Below, in pieces: positions 1-10,050 of a stretch of DNA of 64,000 nt. The notes under the pieces are model-generated. The model saw only the letters and a list, made by a program, of their open reading frames with translations. It was not told the DNA's origin and did no database searches. The stretch is from Marinobacterium alkalitolerans (GTDB lineage Bacteria > Pseudomonadota > Gammaproteobacteria > Pseudomonadales > Balneatricaceae): assembly GCF_017776525.1 (NCBI RefSeq), contig NZ_JACVEW010000015.1, forward strand, positions 1-64,000. Direction: 5' to 3'. Position numbers and translations under genes: made by a program. Numbering within the stretch: the first letter of the stretch is position 1; each line of letters starts with the position of its first letter.

Positions 1-75
1 AAGGAACGCTTCAAGCGTGCGATCCTGTTTCACTTTGGAGGACTGGTGATGGAGCCAACCCACAGTAACGGGTGA
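1..75 (+). CDS. possible 3' end of an upstream gene (partial)
   Basis: Frame 1 is open from the first base to a TGA at 73-75, giving 24 residues rich in basic and hydrophobic amino acids. This could be the tail of a gene that begins before the window. The stretch is too short to recognise a family, and an open frame of this length can occur by chance. It lies about 150 bp before the sulfurtransferase start and on the same strand. Confidence 0.3.
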   Translation, partial: KERFKRAILFHFGGLVMEPTHSNG

Positions 76-225
76 AGGGCCATAAATAAACAGTATTATA
101 TCGCTTTGACGACTGATGATCATACCGAGGAGGCAATAATGGGGTTCAAAACGAACCGGTTCACCCGCCGGGCGCGATACGCTAGTGTAGGCGTAACAGT
201 CACAGGCTTAATCGGACGCTGCCCC

Positions 226-1065
226 ATGACATCACCTCTCGTTACAACACAATGGCTGCATGAGCACCTGGATCAGTCAGGCTTGACGATTCTGGATGCC
301 AGCATGAGCACGGTTATTGGCAAGGAGCCGCTTGTCTATGATGGGCCGGTGTATATACCGGGTAGTCAGGTGATCAATCTGGAACGGGAGTTGTGCGATA
401 TGACCTCGGCACAGGTGCATGCTTTTCCTGCGCCGGCGCAATTTGCCCGTGAAATGCAAAGGCAGGGTATCGATGCGGACTCGACGCTGGTGATATACGA
501 CAACCAGGGTATCTACTCGGCTCCGCGCGCCTGGTGGATCTTCAAGACGATGGGGTTTCAGCAGGTATTCGTGCTGGATGGCGGGTTGCCAAAGTGGTTG
601 GCGGAGGGTCGGCCTGTGGTGTCTGAACCGGTCATGCCTGTATCATCAGTACAGGCGCCTGCCACCCGTTACAGGCCGGACAATATTTGCGATTCCGGCG
701 ACCTGTTGCAGCAGCTGGGCAGTCGCAGCCTGAATATACTGGATGCCCGCTCACGGGAGCGCTTCCGGGGACAGGCACCCGAGCCACGGCCCGGGCTGCG
801 ATCCGGGCATATCCCGGGTGCCATCAGTCTGCCCTTTGCCGAAGTGCTGAATGATATCGAATACAAGCCCCAGGACGAGCTGGTGGCGCTTTTCGAGCAG
901 TTGCCGATTGAGGCGGCCAAACCCAGTGCCTTCAGCTGCGGCTCGGGGATTACGGCGTGCATCATTCTGCTGGCGGCCGAGATTGCCGGCTATCAAAACC
1001 TGAGCCTGTATGACGGCTCCTGGTCAGAGTGGGGCGCTGATCCGGACCTGCCGATCGAGCAATAA
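226..1065 (+). CDS. sseA: 3-mercaptopyruvate/thiosulfate sulfurtransferase (two-domain rhodanese)
   Basis: Transfers a sulfane sulfur from mercaptopyruvate or thiosulfate to an acceptor such as cyanide or a thiol. The 279-residue protein has two rhodanese domains: an inactive N-terminal one and a catalytic C-terminal one with Cys at about residue 238. The active loop reads CGSGITA, which is closer to the CG[ST]GVT loop of mercaptopyruvate sulfurtransferases than to the CRKGVT loop of thiosulfate rhodaneses. An in-frame ATG lies 120 bp upstream at 106, but that extension is basic and does not resemble the family. The start at 226, whose product begins MTSPLVTTQWL, matches known N-termini. Substrate preference is inferred from the loop only. 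Confidence 0.88.
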   Translation: MTSPLVTTQWLHEHLDQSGLTILDASMSTVIGKEPLVYDGPVYIPGSQVINLERELCDMTSAQVHAFPAPAQFAREMQRQGIDADSTLVIYDNQGIYSAPRAWWIFKTMGFQQVFVLDGGLPKWLAEGRPVVSEPVMPVSSVQAPATRYRPDNICDSGDLLQQLGSRSLNILDARSRERFRGQAPEPRPGLRSGHIPGAISLPFAEVLNDIEYKPQDELVALFEQLPIEAAKPSAFSCGSGITACIILLAAEIAGYQNLSLYDGSWSEWGADPDLPIEQ

Positions 1066-1098
1066 CGTCTGACACCTGAACCCGCTGCGTGATAGGCC

Positions 1099-3030
1099 TT
1101 ATCCGCTGCGGGTGATCAGGCTGGTGATGGCATCTGCAATAAAGGCCGGTTTAATCTGCGGAGGCGGCACTGGCTGGTTGAACCAGAAGCTCATCGGCTG
1201 TTCAAAGCCGATGCCGTGCATGAAGTTGTAAAGCGCTTTTCTGAGCCCTTCACCCAGCATCTCATGGTCGGTGCCGGTGGGGTCGATGAACTCGACGTCA
1301 TTCTCTGCAAACAAGGGAGTGGGGCGTTCGACCAGGCGAATGCCATATTGCTCGGGGTACATGCCAATCGGGCTGTGAACCGTTGCCGCAAAACGGTGCC
1401 AGTAGGCTGACTGGAAACAGCCCTGCTGCATCATCTGTCGGACCATTTCCAGAGAGTCCACGGTTTCCTGCTCGGTTTGAGTGGGAAATCCGTACATGAG
1501 ATAGGCGTGGACCAGAATGCCGGCATCACTGAAGGCCTTGGTGACGCGCGCCACCTGCTCAACGCTGACCCCTTTCTTCATCAGTTTCAGCAGGCGATCT
1601 GACGCCACTTCAAGTCCACCACTGACGGCGATGCAACCGGAGTCGGCCAGCAGTTGGCAACGCTCGGGGGTAAAGGTCTTCTCGAAGCGGATATTGCCCC
1701 ACCAGCTGATCACGACATTGCGCTCAATCAGCCGCTGTGCGAGGGCAAACAGCAACTTCGGCGGCAAGGCTTCATCCACGAAATGGAAGCCGGACTGGCC
1801 GGTTTCTTCGATAAGCTGCTCGATCCTGTCGACCAGTGCATCAGCGCTGGCGGCATCGTAACGGTCGATGTAATCGAGGCTGACGTCACAGAAACTGCAC
1901 TTGCGCCAATAGCAACCATGGGCCACGGTCAGCTTGTTCCAGCGACCGTCACTCCAGATGCGATGCATGGGGTTGAGCATTTCGCACAGGGACAGGTACT
2001 CATCCAGCGGCAGGCCATCGTAGATCGGCGCGCCCACATCAGACTGGGGTATGTCGTGCAGCGCCGTGTTTTCGTTGAAGTGGACGTACACCTCGCCGTC
2101 TTCACGTTCGGCCAGAAAGTAGGTGCGTACCAGTTCGTCTATCTCACGCTGCCCATCCAGGTACTCCAGCAGCGTCATCAGGGGGCGCTCGCCGTCATCC
2201 AGACAGATGAAATCGACAAACTCAAACACCCGCGGGTCTTTAAGGGCCCGCAGCTCGGTATTTACGAAGCCGCCACCCAGAACGACCGGCAGGTCGGGGT
2301 TGATCGCCTTGCAGGTTTGCGCAATGCGCAGGGCACCGAGCATGTTACCGGGGAAAGGCACCGTCAGTGCGACCACGCTGGGGTTCGTTTCTTCAAGGTA
2401 CTGCTCGATCAACTGCTCCAGTATCTCCGAGCTGAAGCTTGGTTCGCCCATAAGCGTGTCATACAGGCTGTCAAAGCTCGGATTGGCGGCTGCCAGCTGC
2501 TCGCCATAGCGGCTTACTTCAAAGTAGGGGTCAACGCCCTGGGTGATCACGGCCGAGAGGTCATTGATGAAGAGCGTGGCCAGGTATTTGGCCTTGTCCT
2601 GCACGCCCAGGTTGCCAAACGCGGTCGTCAACACATCCCCTGAGACGGCTTCCATCTGGGCAATGGCGTCAAACGCAGGTCCTTCGGGCAGGAAGCGGCG
2701 CGAGTTGATGCGCAGGGCAAGGCCGGGGTCTTTGCTCTGCAGAAAGCGAATGGCAGGTTCAACAGCTTGCTGATAGCGGTCAAACTCGGCCAGAAACGTG
2801 AAGATGACGTCCGGCAGCTCGTCGTCTTCAAAGTGCTCGTAATTGGTTTCCACATGCTGGCGAATGACCTCCAGCGCGGGTGCCGTCATCATTTCCAGGA
2901 ACAACTCAATCGCAGGATCCCGCTGGACCGCCTCGTAACCGCGCGAGCGTAAAAAACCGGTCAAATACGCAGTTGCCGGGTAGGGCGTATTCAATTGGGT
3001 CATGGGAGGGGTCATGAGAAGAACGGTCAT
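1099..3030 (-). CDS. B12-binding radical SAM protein
   Basis: A 643-residue protein with an N-terminal cobalamin-binding-like Rossmann region (MTVLLMTPPMTQLNTPYPA at the start; a second strand-loop near VVALTVPFPGN and VVLGGGFVN at about 220-260). A radical SAM core follows. The cluster-binding segment reads HGCYWRKCSFCD at about 371-382, so the three cysteines are spaced C-x4-C-x2-C rather than the usual C-x3-C-x2-C. Later segments (WWGNIRFEK, SGGLEVASDR, AYLMYGFPTQTEQE) fit the radical SAM barrel. Substrate is unknown; relatives catalyse methylations or other radical chemistry. It stands alone, between the convergent sulfurtransferase and the isocitrate lyase terminator. Confidence 0.8.
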   Translation of the reverse strand: MTVLLMTPPMTQLNTPYPATAYLTGFLRSRGYEAVQRDPAIELFLEMMTAPALEVIRQHVETNYEHFEDDELPDVIFTFLAEFDRYQQAVEPAIRFLQSKDPGLALRINSRRFLPEGPAFDAIAQMEAVSGDVLTTAFGNLGVQDKAKYLATLFINDLSAVITQGVDPYFEVSRYGEQLAAANPSFDSLYDTLMGEPSFSSEILEQLIEQYLEETNPSVVALTVPFPGNMLGALRIAQTCKAINPDLPVVLGGGFVNTELRALKDPRVFEFVDFICLDDGERPLMTLLEYLDGQREIDELVRTYFLAEREDGEVYVHFNENTALHDIPQSDVGAPIYDGLPLDEYLSLCEMLNPMHRIWSDGRWNKLTVAHGCYWRKCSFCDVSLDYIDRYDAASADALVDRIEQLIEETGQSGFHFVDEALPPKLLFALAQRLIERNVVISWWGNIRFEKTFTPERCQLLADSGCIAVSGGLEVASDRLLKLMKKGVSVEQVARVTKAFSDAGILVHAYLMYGFPTQTEQETVDSLEMVRQMMQQGCFQSAYWHRFAATVHSPIGMYPEQYGIRLVERPTPLFAENDVEFIDPTGTDHEMLGEGLRKALYNFMHGIGFEQPMSFWFNQPVPPPQIKPAFIADAITSLITRSG

Positions 3031-3168
3031 AGCCTGCCTTTAATCGAACGCGTTGAGCACGCGGCGTCACTCTGAATACGGCAACCGATACAGTCGCCAA
3101 AACAAGGGAGGATTCTAGCAAATCGGGCGCTGAAAAGGGGGTGGCAGGAAACTAAAAGGGATGGGCAT

Positions 3169-3208
3169 AAAAAACCGCGCTATCTCGGGGAAGAATAGCG
3201 CGGTTTTC
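3169..3208 (-). terminator. Rho-independent terminator of aceA
   Basis: A perfect 13-bp inverted repeat, AAAACCGCGCTAT (3171-3183) and its complement (3195-3207), encloses an 11-nt loop and ends in a T run when read on the minus strand. It lies about 37 bp past the aceA stop. A-runs on both sides mean it could work in both directions. Confidence 0.85.
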
Positions 3209-3244
3209 AAGATGTGCCGGGAGCGAGCTCCCGGGAACCGGTCC

Positions 3245-4840
3245 TTAGAACTGGTTCATGGTATTGTCTTTACCGGAAGCCTTCAGTGCAGCGTCACCAG
3301 AGAAGTACTCTTTGTGATCGTCGCCCATGTCGGAACCAGCCATGTTCTGGTGCTTGACGCAGGCGATGCCCTGACGGATTTCCTTGCGCTGTACGCCAGC
3401 CACGTAGCCCAGCATGCCCGCTTCGCCGAAGTATTCCTTGGCCAGGTTGTCGGTAGACAGGGCCGCGGTGTGGTAAGTCGGCAGCGTGATCAGGTGGTGG
3501 AAGATGCCTGCTTCACGGGAAGCGTCAGCCTGGAAGGTACGGATCTTCTCGTCTGCAGCGGCAGCCAGTTCGGAGTCATCGTACTCGGCAGACATCAGGT
3601 TGGCGCGGTCGTAAGCTGATACGTCCTTGCCTGCTTCAGCCCAGGCATCGAATACCTGCTGACGGAAGTTCAGTGTCCAGTTGAAGGACGGGCTGTTGTT
3701 GTAGACCAGTTTGGCATTCGGCACTGCTTCACGGATGCGGTTAACCATGCCGGCGATCTGGCCAACGTGCGGCTTCTCGGTTTCGATCCACAGCAGGTCG
3801 GCGCCGTTCTGCAGGGAAGTGATGCAGTCCAGAACAACACGGTCTTCACCGGAACCTTTCTTGAACTGGAACAGGCCAGAGGCCAGACGCTTCGGCTTCA
3901 GCAGCTTGCCATTCGCCTTCACAACCACGTCACCGTTGTCGATGTCGGCAGCGCTTTCGATGTAGTCGCCGTCCAGGAAGCTGTTGTACTGATCGCCCAG
4001 GTCGCCCGGCTCGTTGGTAACGGCGATCTGCTTGGTCAGGCCAGCACCCAGGGAGTCGGTACGGGCAACGATAACACCGTCTTCAACACCCAGTTCCAGG
4101 AACGCGTAGCGTACGGCGCGGATCTTGGCCAGGAAGTCAGCGTGCGGAACGGTTACCTTACCGTCCTGGTGGCCACACTGCTTCTCGTCAGATACCTGGT
4201 TTTCGATCTGGATCGCGCAGGCACCGGCTTCGATCATTTTCTTAGCCAGCAGGTAAGTGGCTTCTTCGTTACCGAAACCGGCGTCGATGTCAGCGATGAT
4301 CGGCACAACGTGCGTCTGGAAGTTGTCGATCTGATTCTGAACGTCAGCTTCCTTGGCAGCATCGCCAGCTTCGCGAGCGTCGTCCAGCTGACGGAATAGG
4401 CCGCCCAGTTCACGTGCGTCAGCCTGACGCAGGAAGGTGTACAGCTCTTCGATCAGAGCCGGCACAGAGGTCTTCTCGTGCATGGACTGGTCGGGCAGCG
4501 GACCGAACTCGGAGCGCAGGGCAGCGATCATCCAGCCGGACAGGTACAGGTAACGCTTGTTGGTGTTACCGAAGTGCTTTTTGATGGCGATCAGTTTCTG
4601 CTGACCGATAAAGCCATGCCAGCACCCCAGGGACTGAGTGTACTGAGAGGTGTCGGCGTCATATTCAGCCATGTCCTGGCGCATGATCTTGGCGGTGTAA
4701 CGCGCGATGTCCAGACCGGTTTTGAAACGGTTCTGCAGGCGCATGCGGGCGGCGTATTCAGGGTTGATCGCTTCCCAGGCGTCACCTGCAGCAGCGCGAG
4801 CGGTGGAGATTGCGTCGATCTCGGTTTTGTATGCTGACAT
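3245..4840 (-). CDS. aceA: isocitrate lyase
   Basis: Cleaves isocitrate to succinate and glyoxylate, the first step of the glyoxylate bypass that allows growth on acetate or fatty acids. The product is 531 residues, the long form found in Pseudomonas rather than the shorter E. coli enzyme. The catalytic loop contains QCGHQDGKV with Cys at about residue 222, and IIADIDAGFGNEEATY carries the metal-binding acidic residues. Two ATGs lie 6 bp apart. The AAGGA at 4847-4851 directly abuts the first (4846) but sits 6 nt before the second (4840), so the second is chosen. The gene ends at a strong terminator. Its 500-bp upstream region carries two TGTA-N7-TACA palindromes. Confidence 0.96.
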   Translation of the reverse strand: MSAYKTEIDAISTARAAAGDAWEAINPEYAARMRLQNRFKTGLDIARYTAKIMRQDMAEYDADTSQYTQSLGCWHGFIGQQKLIAIKKHFGNTNKRYLYLSGWMIAALRSEFGPLPDQSMHEKTSVPALIEELYTFLRQADARELGGLFRQLDDAREAGDAAKEADVQNQIDNFQTHVVPIIADIDAGFGNEEATYLLAKKMIEAGACAIQIENQVSDEKQCGHQDGKVTVPHADFLAKIRAVRYAFLELGVEDGVIVARTDSLGAGLTKQIAVTNEPGDLGDQYNSFLDGDYIESAADIDNGDVVVKANGKLLKPKRLASGLFQFKKGSGEDRVVLDCITSLQNGADLLWIETEKPHVGQIAGMVNRIREAVPNAKLVYNNSPSFNWTLNFRQQVFDAWAEAGKDVSAYDRANLMSAEYDDSELAAAADEKIRTFQADASREAGIFHHLITLPTYHTAALSTDNLAKEYFGEAGMLGYVAGVQRKEIRQGIACVKHQNMAGSDMGDDHKEYFSGDAALKASGKDNTMNQF

Positions 4841-5005
4841 GGTCATTCCTTCACAGTGTTTGTGTTTAGGTAATGTCGGGGCCGGCGTTTGGCGTCTTCC
4901 CCTGATCTGGCACCGAGGCTGTTTGGGGCAGCCCCGATGTGTTGAAAAGAATGATGATCCTCCCGAATTTAGGAGTCAAAGCGATTTTGTGCAGAGCAAA
5001 AAAGA

Positions 5006-5020
5006 TGTAGTCAGACTACA
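5006..5020. promoter_or_regulatory. palindromic operator 1 upstream of aceA (HexR/RccR-like)
   Basis: TGTAGTCAGACTACA is a perfect 7-1-7 palindrome about 165 bp before the aceA start. Its TGTA-N7-TACA layout resembles the operators described for RpiR-family carbon regulators such as HexR and RccR. A GntR/FCD-type TnGTnnnACnA reading is also possible. Confidence 0.55.
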
Positions 5021-5039
5021 CTCGCGGTTGTGACAGAAC

Positions 5040-5054
5040 TGTAAAATCACTACA
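5040..5054. promoter_or_regulatory. operator 2 upstream of aceA (HexR/RccR-like)
   Basis: TGTAAAATCACTACA has the same TGTA-N7-TACA layout as the site at 5006-5020, with its centre 34 bp further from aceA. The arms are less perfect. Two such sites in one promoter suggest cooperative or looping control. Confidence 0.45.
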
Positions 5055-5149
5055 CCGATGAATGGCAGACAAAATCGGTACAGGCCAGAAACCATGCAGC
5101 ATCGAGGGACTAAAACCAAAGGTTTAGCCACTTTGGTATAGGGGTATTT

Positions 5150-5260
5150 TGACGCTGTTTACAAAAATTTATGGTTATTAAAATAAGTATTTATATTCTA
5201 TAAAAATCTATAATGGCTTGACTACATTTTTCGAAAAATTATCAATTTCAAGAGGTTATA
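5150..5260 (-). promoter_or_regulatory. AT-rich upstream region of aceA
   Basis: The 500 bp between aceA and roxA hold no gene. About 5150-5260 is very AT-rich compared with its surroundings, with runs such as AAAATTTATGG and TTATATTCTATAAAAATC. Such a segment could hold promoter or UP-element or nucleoid-protein sites. I cannot place a convincing -35/-10 pair. Confidence 0.35.
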
Positions 5261-5295
5261 GAGGAAAGGCTTACGACGAAAGTCGAGCGGATATT

Positions 5296-5325
5296 AAAAA
5301 ACCGCTCGGAAGTGAGCGGTTTTTG
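5296..5325 (-). terminator. Rho-independent terminator of the roxA operon
   Basis: An AAAAACCGCTC / GAGCGGTTTTT stem (5297-5307 and 5314-5324) with a 6-nt loop lies about 23 bp past the roxA stop. T and A runs flank it on both strands. Confidence 0.8.
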
Positions 5326-5347
5326 GGAATCTCGTTCAGTCTCTGAG

Positions 5348-6499
5348 TCAGTCGTCGAGGTAGAGAGTACCCTGATTCAGGAGCTGTACCAGCAGGTCAC
5401 GAGAGGCCGGATCCTGGGGGGCGGTGTCGATACTGCCTGCACAAATAGCCTGGGCCAGTTCGATTGCTGCAGGTGCGAAAAGCAGATGTTTTTTGCCGTC
5501 GGCAAAGAGCGTCAGCTCTGAAGGGCCTTCACGGTAATAGGCCAGACGGGCACCTTCCGTGACATACAGCTCTGCGCCCCTTTCAAGCGCAGCTTCAAGG
5601 CTGTCGCTATCAAGATGCTCATCCGCGCCACTCAGTTCCGGGTACTTGGGTTCTGTCATGAAACTGCCCAGCCAGCCGGCCAGCAGAGACGGGTCAGATA
5701 GATACTGCTGCAGAATGGACTGCACGCGCTGAACGGCTGCCTGATCAATTTCACCGGGGTTTTCAGGCGGCTGGAGGTCCGGGTCCTGATAGCGCAGGTC
5801 GGTACTCAGCTTGTCCGACAGGTGGGCCGCCATGCCCTGCAGTATTTCTCCGTGTGAGGGGGCTCTGAAGCCAATAGACCAGGTCATGCAGCCATCACCT
5901 ACGCCTACGCCGTTGTGGCCGACACGAGGGGGCAGGTAGAGCATATCACCGGGGTGCAGCTCCCAGCTGGTTTCGGGGTGCCATTCCGGCAGGATCATGA
6001 CCGGTGTGTCGGTTCGGCGCGGGGAGTCCTCGCCAAACAGCCCGCCCACCTCCCAGCGGCGCACACCTTCGGCCTGCAGCAGAAAGACATCGTAGTTGTC
6101 GTAGTGAGGCCCAACGCCACCGCCATCGCTGGCATAGCTGATCATCAGGTCATCTCGGCGCCAGGCCGGGATGAAGTCGAAGGCCTGCATCAGCGGCTGT
6201 ACATCCGGCACCCAGTGATCGACGGCCTGAACGAGCAGGGTCCAGGGGTGGTCACCCAATTCGGCAAAGCGTTCCGGCTCAAAGGGACCCTGAGAGAGTG
6301 CCCAGTGGCCGGTAGCCGTATCATTTTCGATCAGGCGTGACTCAACGTCTTCTTCGCAGGCAAGCCCTGCCAGTTCGTCAGCACTGATGCAGGGGGTGAA
6401 ATCGGGAAAGGCATTGCGAATCAGCAACGGCTTTTTCTGCCAGTATTCGCTCAGAAAACGCTCAGGGGTCAGGTCACCCCAATTGATTTCAGTGATCAA
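5348..6499 (-). CDS. roxA: 50S ribosomal protein L16 arginine hydroxylase (JmjC/cupin oxygenase)
   Basis: An Fe(II)/2-oxoglutarate oxygenase of the YcfD/RoxA group, which hydroxylates an arginine of ribosomal protein L16. The 383-residue length is usual. The N-terminal WQKKPLLIRNAFP motif is typical. The iron-binding HxD lies at about residues 132-134 in VGPHYDNYDVFLLQ, and a downstream cupin segment (GDMLYLPPRVGHNG) supplies the distal His. A C-terminal winged-helix-like region follows. The start overlaps the last 11 bp of the small upstream gene, so the two are probably co-translated. Confidence 0.9.
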   Translation of the reverse strand: MITEINWGDLTPERFLSEYWQKKPLLIRNAFPDFTPCISADELAGLACEEDVESRLIENDTATGHWALSQGPFEPERFAELGDHPWTLLVQAVDHWVPDVQPLMQAFDFIPAWRRDDLMISYASDGGGVGPHYDNYDVFLLQAEGVRRWEVGGLFGEDSPRRTDTPVMILPEWHPETSWELHPGDMLYLPPRVGHNGVGVGDGCMTWSIGFRAPSHGEILQGMAAHLSDKLSTDLRYQDPDLQPPENPGEIDQAAVQRVQSILQQYLSDPSLLAGWLGSFMTEPKYPELSGADEHLDSDSLEAALERGAELYVTEGARLAYYREGPSELTLFADGKKHLLFAPAAIELAQAICAGSIDTAPQDPASRDLLVQLLNQGTLYLDD

Positions 6500-6752
6500 C
6501 GTTGAGTAACTCCGCCATTTCGTTTACGGCGTCTTCCAGCTCGGCCATGACTTTACGGCTGTCTCGGTGGGAGAGGGCGGCCTTGCGGTCATTGCCCACC
6601 ATGCGAACACATTTCTGGATACGGGCCATGCAGTCATGGACGCCGCTGACATTGAACTCAAACTGCTCAAAGTCCTTGGCTGTCTGACGCAGACTGTCCC
6701 GCAGGGCTTCTGCCTGGGAGGCAAGCTCATTGAGTGAATTGGCGTGGCTCAT
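6489..6752 (-). CDS. small helical protein of unknown function
   Basis: An 87-residue protein that I do not recognise. It is mostly helical, with heptad-like spacing (LNELASQAEALRDSLRQ; MAELEDAVNEMAELL). An AGGAG lies 5 nt upstream of the ATG at 6752, so this start is preferred to the ATG 69 bp upstream. The 3' end overlaps the roxA start by 11 bp, so it is the first gene of a two-gene unit with roxA. Confidence 0.6.
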   Translation of the reverse strand: MSHANSLNELASQAEALRDSLRQTAKDFEQFEFNVSGVHDCMARIQKCVRMVGNDRKAALSHRDSRKVMAELEDAVNEMAELLNVDH

Positions 6753-6817
6753 GGTGTCTCCTGCAACGGATAAGGGGTGTGCTTCTACTCTATCGGGCGG
6801 CATGCATGTCTGGCCAG

Positions 6818-7552
6818 TCAACTTTTGTTGTTGTCGACTTCTCGGGCCAGCACCTCTTCCACCGAGGTCAGAATGCCTCGGAGCATGCCCAGCTCTGCTT
6901 TTTCAGGCCGTGTACGGTTGAAATAGCGGCGCAGCTTGTCCATGACGCGGCCTTCGTGCTGCGGGATGATAAAGCCTGTTCGGCGCAGCACCTTTTCCAG
7001 ATGCTCAAAGAACAGCACCATCTCCTGCTGGCGCGGGTAAGGTGCGGGCTCGGGCAGTGCTGAGGTGTTTTTGGAGGCGCGCCGCAGCTCATAGCAGACC
7101 AGCTGGATCGCCTGTGCAATGTTCAGGACCGGGTAATCCTCGTTGGCATCGATGAACAAATGACGGTGGCAGAGCATCATCTCTTCGTTTGTCAGGCCCA
7201 TGGTTTCCCGTCCGAACAGGATGCCAACGGTTCCCCCTCGCGCTTCATCGACCATCAGGCCAGCGGCCTGTTCGGCGTCCAGCAGTGGCTGGTCAAAGCT
7301 GCGCTGGCGGGCGCTGGTACCGATCACCAGCTGACAGTCGGCAATGGCTTCTTCAACGCTGTTCACAACCACCGCGCTGTCGAGCAGGTCTTTTGCGCCT
7401 GCAGCGCGTGAATCGGCTTCTTCATGCGGAAACTCGCGCGGATCAACCAGCCACAGCTGGCTCAGCCCCATATTTTTCAACGCACGCGCAGCGGCGCCGA
7501 TATTGCCGGGGTGGAAGGTGTTGATCATGATGATACGAATGTTGTCGAGCAT
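6818..7552 (-). CDS. trmJ: tRNA (cytidine/uridine-2'-O)-methyltransferase TrmJ
   Basis: A SPOUT-fold methyltransferase of the TrmH family that 2'-O-methylates position 32 of tRNAs. The 244-residue product begins MLDNIRIIMINTFHPGNIG. It carries the family motifs HPGNIGAAARALKNMG near the N-terminus, GILFGRETMGLTNEE in the middle and YPVLNIAQAIQLVCYEL, which forms the trefoil knot that binds S-adenosylmethionine. A longer reading to 7687 would add 45 unrelated residues and overlap the hydrolase, so 7552 is chosen. Confidence 0.92.
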   Translation of the reverse strand: MLDNIRIIMINTFHPGNIGAAARALKNMGLSQLWLVDPREFPHEEADSRAAGAKDLLDSAVVVNSVEEAIADCQLVIGTSARQRSFDQPLLDAEQAAGLMVDEARGGTVGILFGRETMGLTNEEMMLCHRHLFIDANEDYPVLNIAQAIQLVCYELRRASKNTSALPEPAPYPRQQEMVLFFEHLEKVLRRTGFIIPQHEGRVMDKLRRYFNRTRPEKAELGMLRGILTSVEEVLAREVDNNKS

Positions 7553-7668
7553 AGCGGCCTCATCGGTTGGAATGGCCGCATTATAGGGTGCCAGCGAATG
7601 CTGGCAAGCAGGTGTGTTCTGAAGTAGTGGTAATGGGCGGCGCCCAACAGGGAAGTGTCCTGCCGGGC

Positions 7669-8502
7669 TTACAGCCGCTGTATCCACTGGCGCAGATGGT
7701 GGGCAAACTGCTCCTTGTGCCAGAGGTGGGGAGAATGGTCGGCCCTTGGATAGATATGCAGCTCCGGCCAGGGAAGCTGGGCCTCAATCCACTCGGGTAC
7801 CTCATGGGGGTAGAACTGGCTGGTATCGCCGTACACCATGAGTACGGGGCGGTCGATACGGGGTAAAAGGTCTCGGTAATCCTGCTGCGTCAGGGAGTCC
7901 CAGCAGCGGGTAAGGGCCGAGCCATTGAGGTGGCGCAGATAGTCACGCATCTGCTGGAAGCCACGGCTGTTCTGTTCGTAATTCTCGCGGCTGCGCGTGT
8001 TGAGCCCGTTGGCTGCCAGTTCCAGTACGCCCTCCGCAAAATCCTCATCGAGCCGCTTGATGAAGGCCTGATTGCGCGCGTAATCAAAATCCCCATAGAT
8101 ACCCAGATGCCAGCTTTCATCTGTCACCAGCTTGGGCGACTGATCGACGATGCAGAGCCCTGCCAGACGCCTCACGCCATAATTGCGGATATATTCCCAG
8201 CTGATCAGCGCTCCCATGGAGTGTCCGACGAGTACCGCATCCTGAATGCCGTGATGCTCCAGAAGTTGTTCAAGATCATCCGCCATCTGACTGATTTGCA
8301 TGCTTTCGAGCGGCGGGGGCGCGTGCTGTCCGTGGCCGCGTGCATCCCAGCAGAAGGTGTTGTGCGCATCGCTGAGTTCGGTTGCAAAGGGCAGCCATTC
8401 GCGCGCACCTGAGGTCCAGCCATGCAGGAAAATAATGGCCTGGCCACGGCCCAGGCTGACATAACGAATGGGGTGTTGATCGGAACTGAGCAGGGTCTCC
8501 AT
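7669..8502 (-). CDS. alpha/beta-fold hydrolase
   Basis: A 277-residue hydrolase with the oxyanion-hole segment FLHGWTSGAREW near residue 25, the nucleophile elbow GHSMG with Ser at about residue 95, a later Asp region (VYGDTSQFYP) and a C-terminal His (RADHSPHLWHKEQF). The nearest families are esterase, BioH or haloalkane-dehalogenase-like enzymes, and the substrate cannot be told. It lies between purB and trmJ on the same strand, with a hairpin terminator separating it from purB. Confidence 0.75.
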   Translation of the reverse strand: METLLSSDQHPIRYVSLGRGQAIIFLHGWTSGAREWLPFATELSDAHNTFCWDARGHGQHAPPPLESMQISQMADDLEQLLEHHGIQDAVLVGHSMGALISWEYIRNYGVRRLAGLCIVDQSPKLVTDESWHLGIYGDFDYARNQAFIKRLDEDFAEGVLELAANGLNTRSRENYEQNSRGFQQMRDYLRHLNGSALTRCWDSLTQQDYRDLLPRIDRPVLMVYGDTSQFYPHEVPEWIEAQLPWPELHIYPRADHSPHLWHKEQFAHHLRQWIQRL

Positions 8503-8526
8503 ACGTGCTACTCCGGGTCAGACATG

Positions 8527-8550
8527 AAAACGGGGCCAGAAGGCCCCGTC
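8527..8550 (-). terminator. Rho-independent terminator of purB
   Basis: The stem CGGGGCC/GGCCCCG (8531-8537 and 8541-8547, loop AGA) is followed by TTTT when read on the minus strand. It lies 8 bp after the purB stop and just before the hydrolase start. Confidence 0.7.
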
Positions 8551-8557
8551 CAATCAC

Positions 8558-9937
<1,380 letters not shown>

Positions 9938-10050
9938 TTATCAGCTTGTGACAATAAAGCCGCAATTATACGGAAAATGGCCGCCACTGGGTATGCCAGT
10001 GGCGGCACGAATTACGCAGCTCAGGGAAAGTGTGTAACGAAGTGCCGTGA

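Noticed and set aside
1654-2643. 329-codon frame opposite to the radical SAM protein
   Set aside because: Same reason; the minus-strand frame has the cluster motif and family segments.
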